From a virus, in the IMG/VR virus record IMGVR_UViG_3300044591_002232, positions 1 through 64,000 of that record: a DNA stretch of 64,000 nt. One strand, given 5' to 3'. Positions 37,814 to 45,973 of the stretch are shown here, piece by piece; the first letter of the stretch is position 1; the number at the start of each line of letters is the position of its first letter. The position numbers were made by a program, and so were the translations under genes. The notes below the pieces were generated by a model that saw nothing but the letters and a program-made list of their open reading frames with translations, was not told where the DNA came from and searched no databases.

Positions 37814-38716
37814 ATGGCTATCACCATAAAAGGTAAAAATTTCTACAAAGACGGAAAGAAAATTCGCCTTGCTGGTAATCATACCTGGAACACTGTTCAG
37901 ACAATTGGTGGTGAAAAAATAGGAATTGATAAGATAACCGGGAACTTCACAAGACTCTGGACAGTAGAAACAAAAGGAGCAAACTTTTCTCAATCACAAT
38001 GGGGTAGTAATACTCCCGGTATTGTAAGAATCAAAAACGGTCCCTGGAAGAAAGACGGTTCTCTAAACAAGAATTTTTATAAAAATCTAGAAGATGCCGT
38101 AAAAAGAGCCGAAAAAAGAGACATTGTAACCGGAGTCGTTCTTTTTGAAGGTTCTATTCCTGATATTTTTCCCCTAGCCTGGGAGAATCATCCATTCAAT
38201 GGTCTAGGACCAAAGGCACACGAACTTGTTCATACAAAGGGTCCTTGGAATAAGTTTCAAAGAGCCCACGTTAAGACAGTCGTAGAAATACTAGAACCTT
38301 ATGATAATGTAATTTATGAGGTTGGTAATGAGTTAATGTCCAACTCAACTGGTTGGTTTCAAAAGCAGGTTGTAAAATGGATTAACAAGTGGACGAATAA
38401 ACCAGTTGGCGTTTCTTATGCTCGGGGGATTAGAGCATCTAGTGGTAGAGATGAATCAGTATGGATGAAAAATACAGGAGCAGATTGGTTTGGTCCGACT
38501 TTTACTGCCCTAAGTAAAGGACAATTCTCTAAGAGTAATAAGCCAATTATATTTGATACGGACCACTCTTGGCCTCTTCGGTCTAATGTTTCTGGTCTGC
38601 AGAGCGCCTGGAGCCGAGGGTACAACCTCTTGCTAATGGACGGGTTTAATGGTACAATGTTGAGGAATCAGCAGAGCCTCGTTCCTGATAGGAATTTTAT
38701 AAACAATATTGTGTGA
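37814..38716 (+). CDS. Glycoside hydrolase-like TIM-barrel protein
   Basis: 300 residues. The start KGKNFYKDGKKIRLAGNHTW, then FTRLWTVE, VIYEVGNEL (Asn172-Glu173, the typical acid/base pair of clan GH-A barrels) and IIFDTDHSW (candidate nucleophile region) fit a GH5-like or DUF4038-like fold. It could act as a lysin or a depolymerase on host glycans. A membrane peptide gene overlaps its stop, which suits a lysis pair. Confidence 0.65.
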   Translation: MAITIKGKNFYKDGKKIRLAGNHTWNTVQTIGGEKIGIDKITGNFTRLWTVETKGANFSQSQWGSNTPGIVRIKNGPWKKDGSLNKNFYKNLEDAVKRAEKRDIVTGVVLFEGSIPDIFPLAWENHPFNGLGPKAHELVHTKGPWNKFQRAHVKTVVEILEPYDNVIYEVGNELMSNSTGWFQKQVVKWINKWTNKPVGVSYARGIRASSGRDESVWMKNTGADWFGPTFTALSKGQFSKSNKPIIFDTDHSWPLRSNVSGLQSAWSRGYNLLLMDGFNGTMLRNQQSLVPDRNFINNIV

Positions 38717-38841
38717 TGTATTTTCTTTATCCGATTTTTCTTTTTTGGATTTGCCTTGAATTAGTCCAAATTTCTTGGCTATTGTTTTTTCTTATGCTGC
38801 CTTTTATTGTAAGTATTCTTGACCACATTCAACCCTTTTGA
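38716..38841 (+). CDS. Small membrane protein, 41 residues (holin-like candidate)
   Basis: Two hydrophobic stretches (YFLYPIFLFWICLELV, WLLFFLMLPFIVSIL) almost fill the peptide. ATG overlaps the hydrolase stop. Position beside a possible lysin suggests holin or pinholin; this is inference. Confidence 0.45.
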   Translation: MYFLYPIFLFWICLELVQISWLLFFLMLPFIVSILDHIQPF

Positions 38842-38842
38842 T

Positions 38843-39592
38843 ATGATTAACTTATTAAACAAAATTCTTCATTTTTCAGAATCAATTAAATGTTCTAATG
38901 ACCCAATTTATTTTATTAACAATTATGTGAAATTTTCTTCGCTTAAAGAAGATAATGCGCCTTTTCTTCTTTATCCCGCCCAAGAAGAAATTGTCAAAAA
39001 AATTCATAAAAACAAATACAATCTTATAAAGGCCCCAAGACAATTTGGCAAATCATCGGTTCCATTATTCTATCTTTTACATCAGGCAATTTTTAAATCT
39101 AATTGCAATATTGTGATTAGTAGTTTTAGTTATCAAAATTCAAAATATTTACTTGAACGATTCTATAATACATATGAACAGTTACCCGATTGGATTAAAC
39201 CCGGAATAGTAAAAAGAACCTCAATGTGGATAATACTTAAAAATAATTCTAGGGTAAAAATAGTAACAAATATTTCTGCCCCTGAAACTTGGGAGAATTG
39301 GGAATACACTCACGCATTCTTAGATGAGTTTGCTTTTATGGAATATTATACTTCTGAGAATTTATTGGGCTCTTTCTTTCATCGTAATAGCTCTCCTAAA
39401 ATAATCATCGCAAGTACCAAAAAAGAAGGTAGTTATTTTAATGAGCTGGTTGAATATGCAAAGGATGGTATAAACAAATATTCATTATCAGAATATGATT
39501 GGAGAAATATTCCTAGGCTAGATATTAATTGGAAGGAAGAAGTGATTAAAAACATTGGTGAAGATGCCTTTAAACGTGAATACGAATTATGA
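38843..39592 (+). CDS. Terminase large-subunit-like ATPase domain without nuclease
   Basis: 249 residues from ATG 38843 (TTG 38819 possible). Walker A KAPRQFGKSS (63-72), LPDWIKPG, Walker B HAFLDEFAF (Asp161, Glu162), an I-I-I-A-S-T coupling motif and the closing NIGEDAFKREYEL. The order and spacing match the ATPase half of T4 gp17 closely. The reading frame ends where gp17 passes to its RNase H-like nuclease, so half the protein is absent. The G-F-R-G segment is also altered (APETWENWE). Either a relic or a repurposed ATPase. Confidence 0.75.
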   Translation: MINLLNKILHFSESIKCSNDPIYFINNYVKFSSLKEDNAPFLLYPAQEEIVKKIHKNKYNLIKAPRQFGKSSVPLFYLLHQAIFKSNCNIVISSFSYQNSKYLLERFYNTYEQLPDWIKPGIVKRTSMWIILKNNSRVKIVTNISAPETWENWEYTHAFLDEFAFMEYYTSENLLGSFFHRNSSPKIIIASTKKEGSYFNELVEYAKDGINKYSLSEYDWRNIPRLDINWKEEVIKNIGEDAFKREYEL

Positions 39593-39978
39593 TTAACTTT
39601 TTTAAATCTTTATGGGAAGATTTCATTATCTCCCGCTACGTCTCTGTTGGACTTCAATGGGGTGATGCAGAATCTTATTCGTTTATGGGTGAATGTGTTG
39701 GATACAACTCTCTTTGTAAGTCCCTAGAAAGACTAGAAACTCAATACGCAAAATTGGGCTATAAGGTAGTTGACCGAGAAACGTGGGTTCTTGCTGGTGG
39801 TTATGGCGAAGAATATGAATCAAAACTTAGAATTAAAGTCTACAAACCAAAAATAGTCATAAGAGATTCTGGTGCATCCGAATGGGTAAACAGTGCCGAA
39901 TATTTCTTAAGTGAAGAGGGCCAAGAGTTTTTAAAGAAAAGTAGTGAATTTGCCAAACGTTACATTGAGAAAAAATGA
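39589..39978 (+). CDS. Hypothetical protein, 129 residues
   Basis: ATGA overlap with the ATPase gene. No nuclease motifs, so it is not the missing terminase half. Contains VGLQWGDAESYSFMGECVGY and a helical C-terminus. Confidence 0.6.
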   Translation: MINFFKSLWEDFIISRYVSVGLQWGDAESYSFMGECVGYNSLCKSLERLETQYAKLGYKVVDRETWVLAGGYGEEYESKLRIKVYKPKIVIRDSGASEWVNSAEYFLSEEGQEFLKKSSEFAKRYIEKK

Positions 39979-40433
39979 CTGAATATTCCTGGTTAGAACC
40001 AATTCAAAGAGAAACCGAACGGATTAAAGAAGAAACCGAACGCATTAAAAAAGAGACCGAACGCCTTAGAGAGGAAAATAAAAAATTGTCTAAAATAAAT
40101 GTCAAAGAACAATTTGGACATATTCCAGATGGATTTTTTCTTGGTGAAGAATCTCAAAAAAACTACTACAACTATCGTATAATTGATTACACAGCGTCTG
40201 GCGAAGGGCGGACTATTTTTCTACAAATCTATCGCAATGATTCAAACGATTATTATGAAAAACGATGGCGACAATTTGTTGGTCAAGAATTCTATCTACC
40301 AGGAACCGAAGAACTTTCTGAAAGAGAGTTCCTGGACAAATATTCTAGATTTCTACCAAATGTCGTTGCCCATAAACTCCGAGATAGAAGTCTGACTATC
40401 TGGGAAACACAAGTACACTTTAACTACGGATAA
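39975..40433 (+). CDS. Coiled-coil N-terminal hypothetical protein, 152 residues
   Basis: Residues 10-40 repeat the heptad E-T-E-R-I-K-E three times at DNA level too, forming a coiled coil. The C-terminal domain is beta-rich. No family recognised. Confidence 0.65.
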   Translation: MTEYSWLEPIQRETERIKEETERIKKETERLREENKKLSKINVKEQFGHIPDGFFLGEESQKNYYNYRIIDYTASGEGRTIFLQIYRNDSNDYYEKRWRQFVGQEFYLPGTEELSEREFLDKYSRFLPNVVAHKLRDRSLTIWETQVHFNYG

Positions 40434-40435
40434 TT

Positions 40436-40696
40436 ATGGAACTCTTAGAAAAATTTAATGATTATTGCAATTTAGAATTTGCCTCTATGCCACATGGAAT
40501 GCCTGTTTCTTGTGAACACTTACAGTCAATTGTAATAAGAGGTGCGATTCAGGCATTTAATCAAAGGGAGGGGGTTAGAAAATCTATCGCTCCTTATGAA
40601 TTAGAAGAACTCGCAGACCTGATTGAACAGCAGGGTAACAGGACGGTTCAGGAAGTGTCCGAGGCTCATCGTCAGGCGGGTCTAGATGCCTTATAA
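40436..40696 (+). CDS. Hypothetical helical protein, 86 residues
   Basis: DYCNLEFASMPHGMPVSCEH, then helices with YELEELADLIEQQG. Its 3' end overlaps a degenerate GACA cassette. Confidence 0.6.
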   Translation: MELLEKFNDYCNLEFASMPHGMPVSCEHLQSIVIRGAIQAFNQREGVRKSIAPYELEELADLIEQQGNRTVQEVSEAHRQAGLDAL

Positions 40697-40697
40697 T
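40642..40697 (+). promoter_or_regulatory. Degenerate GACA-box cassette inside a gene end
   Basis: GACGGTTCAGGAAGTGTCC starts at 40642, and TATAAT is at 40692-40697, 56 bp span. Next ATG 28 bp later. The box matches only in part. Confidence 0.4.
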
Positions 40698-40725
40698 ACA
40701 TTTGTCAACAACGGAGTTTTAATCA

Positions 40726-40929
40726 ATGTCTAACAATTCTTCTTCATCTTCTAGCGGAATCGGATTTCCTGGTCTTTTGACTGTCTTGTTTATTGGTCTT
40801 AAACTGACTGGGTATATTAATTGGCCCTGGATTTGGGTGCTTTCACCGATTTGGATTAGTGTCAGTATCGTGGTTGCAATCATTTTGATCCTTGCACTTA
40901 TTGCACTTATTGCGGAGATGAACAAGTGA
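40726..40929 (+). CDS. Transmembrane Fragile-X-F-type protein
   Basis: 67 residues. A Ser-rich start, then GIGFPGLLTVLFIGLKLTGY, W-P-W-I-W-V-L-S-P-I-W-I and a second span. This matches the small phage and bacterial family called transmembrane Fragile-X-F protein. CGGAG upstream. Function unknown. Confidence 0.75.
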   Translation: MSNNSSSSSSGIGFPGLLTVLFIGLKLTGYINWPWIWVLSPIWISVSIVVAIILILALIALIAEMNK

Positions 40930-41138
40930 ATCTCATTCCACATTACCAAGGAACTTTTGAGGCATTCCGACACGAAGACAAACAATATGGGCGCCTTGAG
41001 TATCTCTCTGGTGCTTATGTTTGGTTCTCATTTGATTTCTTCACTGAAAGTTATCAAAGTTTTGAAAATGAACTAAACCATAACCGAGAATTGGTTAAAG
41101 AACTAGAAAATTCTTACAAACAACTTAAAAATTCATAA
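40926..41138 (+). CDS. Hypothetical protein, 70 residues
   Basis: GTG start in a GTGA overlap. Beta-rich first half (YGRLEYLSGAYVWFSFD), helical second half. No family recognised. Confidence 0.55.
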   Translation: MNLIPHYQGTFEAFRHEDKQYGRLEYLSGAYVWFSFDFFTESYQSFENELNHNRELVKELENSYKQLKNS

Positions 41139-41740
41139 TGAGGGATACCAACTATTTTTCATTGGATTTGGAGTTGAACAATAAAAATGATGGAACTACT
41201 CCACGAATTATTCAGGTTGGCATTGCCTGGGGGAGTCCAATAAGACCCGAGGAAATCAAGACACACTCTTGGTATCTTGACCCTGAAGAAAATATTACAC
41301 CATTTATCACCGAACTCACAGGAATTACCGACGAAATTATCAAAGAAAAAGCAGTTCCTCACGATAAACTTGCCGAAGAATTCGGAATGCTTATATCTCG
41401 GGAGAAGTGTTTTGTCAACCCTGTAGTTTGGGGAGGTGGTGGAGAAGGAAATGATGCAACCGAACTCAAGGATGAATTCAGAGAAAGAGGAATTGTCTTC
41501 CCATACTTCGGTCGCAGAGTAATAGATGTAAAAACTCTATACGTCTTCAATCAAATGGTTCGTGGCAAAACTCCTTCTGGTGGTCTAAGAAAATCAATGA
41601 TTTCTTATGGCCTTAAATTTCAGGGAACTCCTCATAACGCTTCCAATGATGCACTCAACACTCTTCGGTTCTTCTTCTATTTTTTAGAACGTCAGAAAAT
41701 GTTTGAAGATTACAAAGAGTTGATGGGCGGTCTTAAGTAG
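41138..41740 (+). CDS. DEDD-type 3'-5' exonuclease
   Basis: 200 residues. FSLDLEL (Asp10, Glu12) is ExoI, TPFITELTGITDEII is the conserved helix region, and HNASNDALNTLRF near the end is ExoIII with His and Asp of the DEDDh type. Resembles the DnaQ/RNase T-like group, with a proofreading or DNA/RNA-trimming role. Coupled to the upstream gene, and its stop touches a GACA box. Confidence 0.8.
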   Translation: MRDTNYFSLDLELNNKNDGTTPRIIQVGIAWGSPIRPEEIKTHSWYLDPEENITPFITELTGITDEIIKEKAVPHDKLAEEFGMLISREKCFVNPVVWGGGGEGNDATELKDEFRERGIVFPYFGRRVIDVKTLYVFNQMVRGKTPSGGLRKSMISYGLKFQGTPHNASNDALNTLRFFFYFLERQKMFEDYKELMGGLK

Positions 41741-41796
41741 GACACTCGACGAACTGGAACATATGCACTTTACGGGGGTCATTTTTGGCCTATAAT
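41741..41796 (+). promoter_or_regulatory. GACA-box promoter cassette
   Basis: Box GACACTCGACGAACTGGAAC (41741-41760), -10 TATAAT 41791-41796, ATG 24 bp later. No stable hairpin. Confidence 0.65.
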
Positions 41797-41820
41797 AATC
41801 TTGTACCTCACAAAAATCTA

Positions 41821-41997
41821 ATGTCAACTAAGCACTACCTTTTGATTGCTGGAGACGAATATTATCCTTCTGACTGTACCGGTGATTGGATTGAATGCTA
41901 CGAAACCAAAGAGGAAGCAATAGAAAAATGGGATGAAATATCAAATAGGTATGATTGGTATGAAATTGTTGATTTGAGGGACTGGATGAACCGATGA
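41821..41997 (+). CDS. Small phage protein (LLIAGDEYYP family), 58 residues
   Basis: Start placed by the cassette spacing. KHYLLIAGDEYYPSDCTGDW, then a helix with ETKEEAIEKWDEI. This pattern recurs in phages as a protein of unknown role. Confidence 0.65.
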   Translation: MSTKHYLLIAGDEYYPSDCTGDWIECYETKEEAIEKWDEISNRYDWYEIVDLRDWMNR

Positions 41998-42107
41998 CTA
42001 AAGACGAAATCCCCTTTATTATAGGTCTTTTTGTTGCTTTATTTTTGTCTCTTTCATTATGGCTCCATCTGATTTTTATTGTTCCAATTGGAAGAGAAAA
42101 TGACTGA
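41994..42107 (+). CDS. Small membrane peptide, 37 residues
   Basis: TKDEIPFIIGLFVALFLSLS and a further hydrophobic stretch. Overlaps both neighbours. Confidence 0.5.
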   Translation: MTKDEIPFIIGLFVALFLSLSLWLHLIFIVPIGREND

Positions 42108-42477
42108 CAACGAAAGACTTAAATCTTCGGACTTGTTTGACTTTGATAACTGGACCTATAATATTCTTAGGGAAGATGTTAAAAACAACTTCTTTCAAGA
42201 GATATTCACATTTAAAAAGTATAGGACCAGATATTGGATAGCCGCAGTTAGAAAGGGTCCTTATGTGAAAAAGAGAGATATGAAGATTCTTTGCTATGGA
42301 ATTTATGTCCCCGGACAGTTTTGTTTTAATTCTCCAAATTGGATTTCATCGGGATATTATAAAATAAAATACTGGAACAACTCGCAAGAACCCATGGATA
42401 TTATTAGACACCTGAGAGCCAAACTAGATGTTGAGGCTCTTCCGGAAAATCTAGTCTTTTCATCTGATGATATTTAA
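42100..42477 (+). CDS. Hypothetical protein, 125 residues
   Basis: ATG 42100 chosen. TDNERLKSSDLFDFDNWTYN, then a basic aromatic middle (KKYRTRYWIAAVRKGPYVKK). No family recognised. Confidence 0.6.
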   Translation: MTDNERLKSSDLFDFDNWTYNILREDVKNNFFQEIFTFKKYRTRYWIAAVRKGPYVKKRDMKILCYGIYVPGQFCFNSPNWISSGYYKIKYWNNSQEPMDIIRHLRAKLDVEALPENLVFSSDDI

Positions 42478-42478
42478 A

Positions 42479-42742
42479 ATGACCACCGAAAAAGAAATTC
42501 TACAACAAGCCGCCGATAAGGCCTCGGAAATTCTACAAATTCCGAACAGATACATTGATACAGTGAAGTTTCTTCAACTTTACTCACTTCTTCATGTTGT
42601 CGTTGGCGGCGATGGAGAAAATATGAGGTGGTTCCTCATGACCCATAACAAACATTTAGGGTTCTGTCCTGCCGCAAAGCTGACCGAAGAATATTATCTT
42701 GATAAAATTATTGCTTACTTGGAAACTTATGTAGACCCATGA
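42479..42742 (+). CDS. Hypothetical protein, 87 residues
   Basis: TEKEILQQAADKASEILQIP, helical with a glycine-rich turn (VVVGGDGENMRW). A 21-codon frame at 42739-42804 follows and runs into the next box; it is too short to call. Confidence 0.6.
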   Translation: MTTEKEILQQAADKASEILQIPNRYIDTVKFLQLYSLLHVVVGGDGENMRWFLMTHNKHLGFCPAAKLTEEYYLDKIIAYLETYVDP

Positions 42743-42792
42743 ACACAAAACAACAAAATAAAAAACTACAGAAAATGCTCCAAGACCTAAAG

Positions 42793-42849
42793 GACACTTT
42801 TTAAACTGGCACACTGGAGATAAAATCTGGTGTGTTTTTGGGTTATTAT
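42793..42849 (+). promoter_or_regulatory. GACA-box cassette with 9-bp terminator hairpin
   Basis: Box 42793-42812; CACACTGGA (42810-42818) pairs with TCTGGTGTG (42826-42834), then TTTTT. -10 TATTAT 42844-42849, overlapping TATAAT 42847-42852. The next clear ATG is 67 bp away, longer than usual. Confidence 0.75.
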
Positions 42850-42916
42850 AATTAAGTACACAAAAAGAACTTCCACGACACCCTGTATTTCTTGGATTTG
42901 GGGATCCCGATGACTT

Positions 42917-43207
42917 ATGATTGAAGACCTAATTGAAAATCCATCCGAAGAGAATAGGCAAAAATATCTAGATTTTGTGAATCAAAAAGAATATGATCTG
43001 ATTGTCGAGGCCCACGAGTTTCCACCAAAATCCCAGGAGTTTTTCGATAAAAAAAGCGAGGCCTTTGCTTTTAGGAGGGAATCTGCTAAGATTCTCCTGA
43101 ACCGATGGGTCGCCAAATACGGAACAGCTGAAAATTGTCCGGTTTCTTATGCAGACACCCTAAATGTACCGTTTCAACAAATTAAACCACCAAAGGAGAA
43201 TAATTAA
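42917..43207 (+). CDS. Hypothetical protein, 96 residues
   Basis: Helical, charged, EDLIENPSEENRQKYLDFVN. Ends IKPPKENN. No family recognised. Overlaps the next gene by 1 bp. Confidence 0.6.
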   Translation: MIEDLIENPSEENRQKYLDFVNQKEYDLIVEAHEFPPKSQEFFDKKSEAFAFRRESAKILLNRWVAKYGTAENCPVSYADTLNVPFQQIKPPKENN

Positions 43208-43464
43208 TGGATTATGATAAAGTATGGGAATCCATGAATTCCTTAGAAGGAACCATCTGTAATGCTTGTAGTGTTCGTGAGGTCATTGAGACTGCTATTA
43301 CTGCACTTGAAGAGCGAGATTATAAGAAGGCCGAAGCCCTGATGAATGCTTCTTATCAGTTTCTACAATATTTTATTGATGATTTTGATACGCATTTTAG
43401 AGTTGCCTGGGATGAAACCGTTGGTAAGTGTAAAAAAGAAGATCCTTCTCTATCTAAATTATGA
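43207..43464 (+). CDS. Small phage helical protein, 85 residues
   Basis: SLEGTICNACSVREVIETAI, then TALEERDYKKAEALMNASYQ. This resembles a widespread phage helical-bundle family of unknown role. Overlaps the next gene by 4 bp; AAAGGAG precedes the ATG. Confidence 0.6.
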   Translation: MDYDKVWESMNSLEGTICNACSVREVIETAITALEERDYKKAEALMNASYQFLQYFIDDFDTHFRVAWDETVGKCKKEDPSLSKL

Positions 43465-43868
43465 AAGAAATTCTCAAAAAAGTTAATTATTTCTTCCTGA
43501 CTCTTATCAGGAACGAGCCGACTTCCCCGGCCCTGTCTAAAATTATCAATCAGTATCTAGATGACCCGGATACGACTATTGTAATCCATGACGAATACTC
43601 ATGCACTCTTCAACACCCAACCTTTAAAATATTGCCCTTATGGATTAATAATTACCCTTATTGTTATGGGTTTCTTTATCCGGCTAATTTTAAATGCACT
43701 CTAGCCGATTTAAAAAATTATGAGGAACTCAAAAAGATTTTTGGTCGAAAACTTCCTGATCGAAAGACCGTCTGTCGTCTGCACGAGGCCGTAGAAAATA
43801 AAAAGAAAGAATTGGGATACTATCCCGATTCAGTAGAAAAACGAGCCAGGGAAATTCTCAATGTTTAA
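43461..43868 (+). CDS. Hypothetical protein, 135 residues
   Basis: Alpha/beta, with YLDDPDTTIVIHDEYSCTLQ and PLWINNYPYCYGFLYP. No family recognised. Overlaps the next gene by 8 bp. Confidence 0.6.
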   Translation: MKEILKKVNYFFLTLIRNEPTSPALSKIINQYLDDPDTTIVIHDEYSCTLQHPTFKILPLWINNYPYCYGFLYPANFKCTLADLKNYEELKKIFGRKLPDRKTVCRLHEAVENKKKELGYYPDSVEKRAREILNV

Positions 43869-44025
43869 TTTATTTCTTCTAACACTTCTCACTTGTAATC
43901 AGGTTTTCGAGCTTTATAAAAGATTGATAACCAATCCTAGTCTCACTGAGACTCAAAAAAAGGAAATTATAGTAGAAATTCAGAAAGTAGTCAAATCGTG
44001 TCCTGTGATTATTAAAAACAAATAA
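43861..44025 (+). CDS. Small possibly exported protein, 54 residues
   Basis: MFNLFLLTLLTCNQVFELYK has a short hydrophobic start that could be a signal or anchor; the rest is helical and basic. Confidence 0.45.
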   Translation: MFNLFLLTLLTCNQVFELYKRLITNPSLTETQKKEIIVEIQKVVKSCPVIIKNK

Positions 44026-44032
44026 TCTGCAC

Positions 44033-44088
44033 GACATACGCATCACATACGCATCATCCCTTTAAATCCCAGCCATTTGCCCTATAAT
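44033..44088 (+). promoter_or_regulatory. Promoter with degenerate GACA box and direct repeats
   Basis: GACA at 44033 keeps the 56-bp span to TATAAT (44083-44088), but the right half-site is replaced by the direct repeat ACATACGCATC. The next ATG is 45 bp away. Confidence 0.4.
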
Positions 44089-44133
44089 AGTCACAGGACA
44101 GTCAAAGTCCAGTTGACCCTTGCTAAAGACATC

Positions 44134-44526
44134 ATGAAACCACTTGCTTATTATCAAACAACATCGGTATCAATTGCCAAAAAGGACGACTATACGACCA
44201 TTTATTACTATCGCAAAGGGGTAATGGTAGGGATAAAAAGGCAATTTGATGATGATTTCAAACCACCAAAGAACTGTGTAGAAGAAAAGGTTCTTGATGA
44301 AGTATCATATAATGCCCACCTAAAGCATTATTATGAAGAACAAGATAGACTGAAAAATGAATTCCAAACCGACCTGATTGCAGAATACAATATGGTCAAT
44401 CACCCAAAGGCAAACAGGATTTTTGATAAGGCCTGGGAACTGGGGAAAGGAAATCCTGAAGAAGTCGAATATTATTTCCAGGATCTAGTAGAACTTTTTA
44501 ACGAAAATATTTCTTACAAAAACTAA
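44134..44526 (+). CDS. Hypothetical protein, 130 residues (paralogue of 34936)
   Basis: ATG 44134 chosen by comparison with 34936. Shares MKP-YY, SYNAHLKHYYEEQDRLKNEF and KAWELGKG. Function unknown. Confidence 0.65.
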   Translation: MKPLAYYQTTSVSIAKKDDYTTIYYYRKGVMVGIKRQFDDDFKPPKNCVEEKVLDEVSYNAHLKHYYEEQDRLKNEFQTDLIAEYNMVNHPKANRIFDKAWELGKGNPEEVEYYFQDLVELFNENISYKN

Positions 44527-44529
44527 ATC

Positions 44530-44814
44530 ATGTCACTCACTATAGAAGAGATCCAAAACCAAATTAACACTCTTCAGCAAACCTTAGATCAGCTAAAAAA
44601 TCCAAAACTAGAAATTTCTAGGCACTTTACGGGTCAGTATTTTGCTCCTTATAAAGGAGTTTTTTACCGAAGAATGGAATCCGAGGGTGTTGCGATTTGG
44701 GAAACTTTTCTGGAGCCATCAGAAAGATGGGTTGCGGTCACCGCTAAAGAACTTAAAGAACTAGAAAACATTTTTCAGTCTGATTGCATTACAAAAGAAA
44801 AAGGCGATGATTAA
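44530..44814 (+). CDS. Hypothetical protein with N-terminal coiled coil, 94 residues
   Basis: IEEIQNQINTLQQTLDQLKN coiled coil, then a beta-rich part (FAPYKGVFYRRMESEGVAIW). Last plus-strand gene before the convergent minus-strand cluster. Confidence 0.6.
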   Translation: MSLTIEEIQNQINTLQQTLDQLKNPKLEISRHFTGQYFAPYKGVFYRRMESEGVAIWETFLEPSERWVAVTAKELKELENIFQSDCITKEKGDD

Positions 44815-44829
44815 ACACCGCCTGGTAAA

Positions 44830-45078
44830 TTATGTGGCTGAGACCAATGATCCATCTTCTTCGGGTGGTTCATTGGTTTTTTCTGTTTCTGGACTTCTCA
44901 ACTGATAAATGGTCGCGTCCTGAGTAACATTCGTCATATCACCAAAATTGATCATGTTTTGATCGATATTGGCAATTTGGCTGTCAATCACATTATAAGG
45001 ATAATATCTCCTGTAATAATATGGATCAATATTATAATAACGCCTATAATAAGGATAAGGCCTAAATCGATAATGCAT
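44830..45078 (-). CDS. Tyr/Arg-rich protein, 82 residues
   Basis: The start is Tyr/Arg/Pro-rich (RFRPYPYYRRYYNIDPYYYR). The middle, SQIANIDQNMINFGDMTNV, resembles the C-terminal SQIAETRQGMVNFGTMAGV of the product at 46567, so the two share a motif. AAGGAG lies upstream. Probably a virion or surface protein. Confidence 0.65.
   Translation of the reverse strand: MHYRFRPYPYYRRYYNIDPYYYRRYYPYNVIDSQIANIDQNMINFGDMTNVTQDATIYQLRSPETEKTNEPPEEDGSLVSAT
44843..44882 (+). terminator. Strong terminator at the convergent junction
   Basis: ACCAATGATCCATC (44843-44856) pairs with GGGTGGTTCATTGGT (44863-44877) with one mismatch around TTCTTC, then six T. It ends plus-strand transcription and overlaps the 3' end of the minus-strand gene at 44830. 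Confidence 0.8.
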
Positions 45079-45090
45079 TTTTAAGTCTCC

Positions 45091-45219
45091 TTAATAATAG
45101 GGGTAGTAGGAATAATAAGGATACCATCTATTGTAATAGGGATAGCACCTATTCCAATAATAGTCGTCATAACAATATCTCCGCCTGTGGTACGGATAGT
45201 ATGGGTAGGGGTAGTACAT
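45091..45219 (-). CDS. Tyr/Pro-rich peptide, 42 residues
   Basis: Almost only Tyr, Pro, Arg, Cys and Trp (MYYPYPYYPYHRRRYCYDDY). ATG at 45219 has CAGGAG upstream and lies inside the 3' end of the protease gene, in another frame. Similar to the start of the 44830 product. Confidence 0.55.
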   Translation of the reverse strand: MYYPYPYYPYHRRRYCYDDYYWNRCYPYYNRWYPYYSYYPYY

Positions 45220-45964
45220 TGAGTTCTCCTGCTTGGGATGGGATATCAAATGTCCAAATGTCGTATGCCTCTTTTTCAATATAATCAAAAGGAATCCAAC
45301 AATAGCCGTTGTCTCCCCAATCAGACCCAAAACTATTCTTTGCCAAAAATAGTCTCTTATTTAAATCATAACCAACCATACACATAGCATGGCCTCCAAG
45401 ATTTCTTTCCTTTCTAGAAGGAAAAGTAACAGTAGAAATACGCTCATTTAGATCCATAAAACTTTCATAAATGGTCATTCCAAATACAACTGGTTTGTTG
45501 TTGTTTATCACCTGGGCAATATAATAGGTGCTTATAAGTTTTTGGTAATTAAGAATTTTTCTTTTTATACCGTCCTCATATGCCTCTTCACTTGGTTTTA
45601 TGTTGAATTTGTCTATATCATAAGGCCATAATTTTTCACAACACACTCCATATTTGGATAATGATTTCATGCCATCCCTAAGAAACATTCCCTCGTCTTC
45701 TTCGATTATTCCGTGCTCAAGGCGTGTATTATAATAAACAAATAATCTACTTAGATGAGTAAACTGTTCAGGATAATTTCGATTAACGCAAAGTTCATAG
45801 GCATTTGTTATTGCATTGGCGGCGCAACTACCTAAATCGTCTTGCGATTCGACAATTGTATCCCATTCACGGAGATCTACGGATTCCCGCAAGATCTCTG
45901 TGCTATCGTTTCGGTAAATAAAGTCTCTAGTGTCAATTTGAGATGGTTTAATATTAAATTTCAT
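45167..45964 (-). CDS. Papain-like cysteine protease (C1A)
   Basis: 265 residues. VDLREW starts the mature-like region; SQDDLGSCAANA gives Gln41 and Cys47, NLGGHAMCMVGYD gives His192, and LAKNSFGSDWGDNGYCWIP gives Asn210. All four catalytic positions of papain-type enzymes are there. No signal peptide is seen. It may process virion proteins or act on host proteins; the neighbours are collagen-like and Tyr-rich proteins of structural character. Confidence 0.88.
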   Translation of the reverse strand: MKFNIKPSQIDTRDFIYRNDSTEILRESVDLREWDTIVESQDDLGSCAANAITNAYELCVNRNYPEQFTHLSRLFVYYNTRLEHGIIEEDEGMFLRDGMKSLSKYGVCCEKLWPYDIDKFNIKPSEEAYEDGIKRKILNYQKLISTYYIAQVINNNKPVVFGMTIYESFMDLNERISTVTFPSRKERNLGGHAMCMVGYDLNKRLFLAKNSFGSDWGDNGYCWIPFDYIEKEAYDIWTFDIPSQAGELNVLPLPILSVPQAEILL

Positions 45965-45973
45965 GGTTCTAGG

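Noticed and set aside
39589-39978. Possible nuclease half of a split terminase
   Set aside because: No acidic RNase H-like motifs are present in this product or in the following ones.
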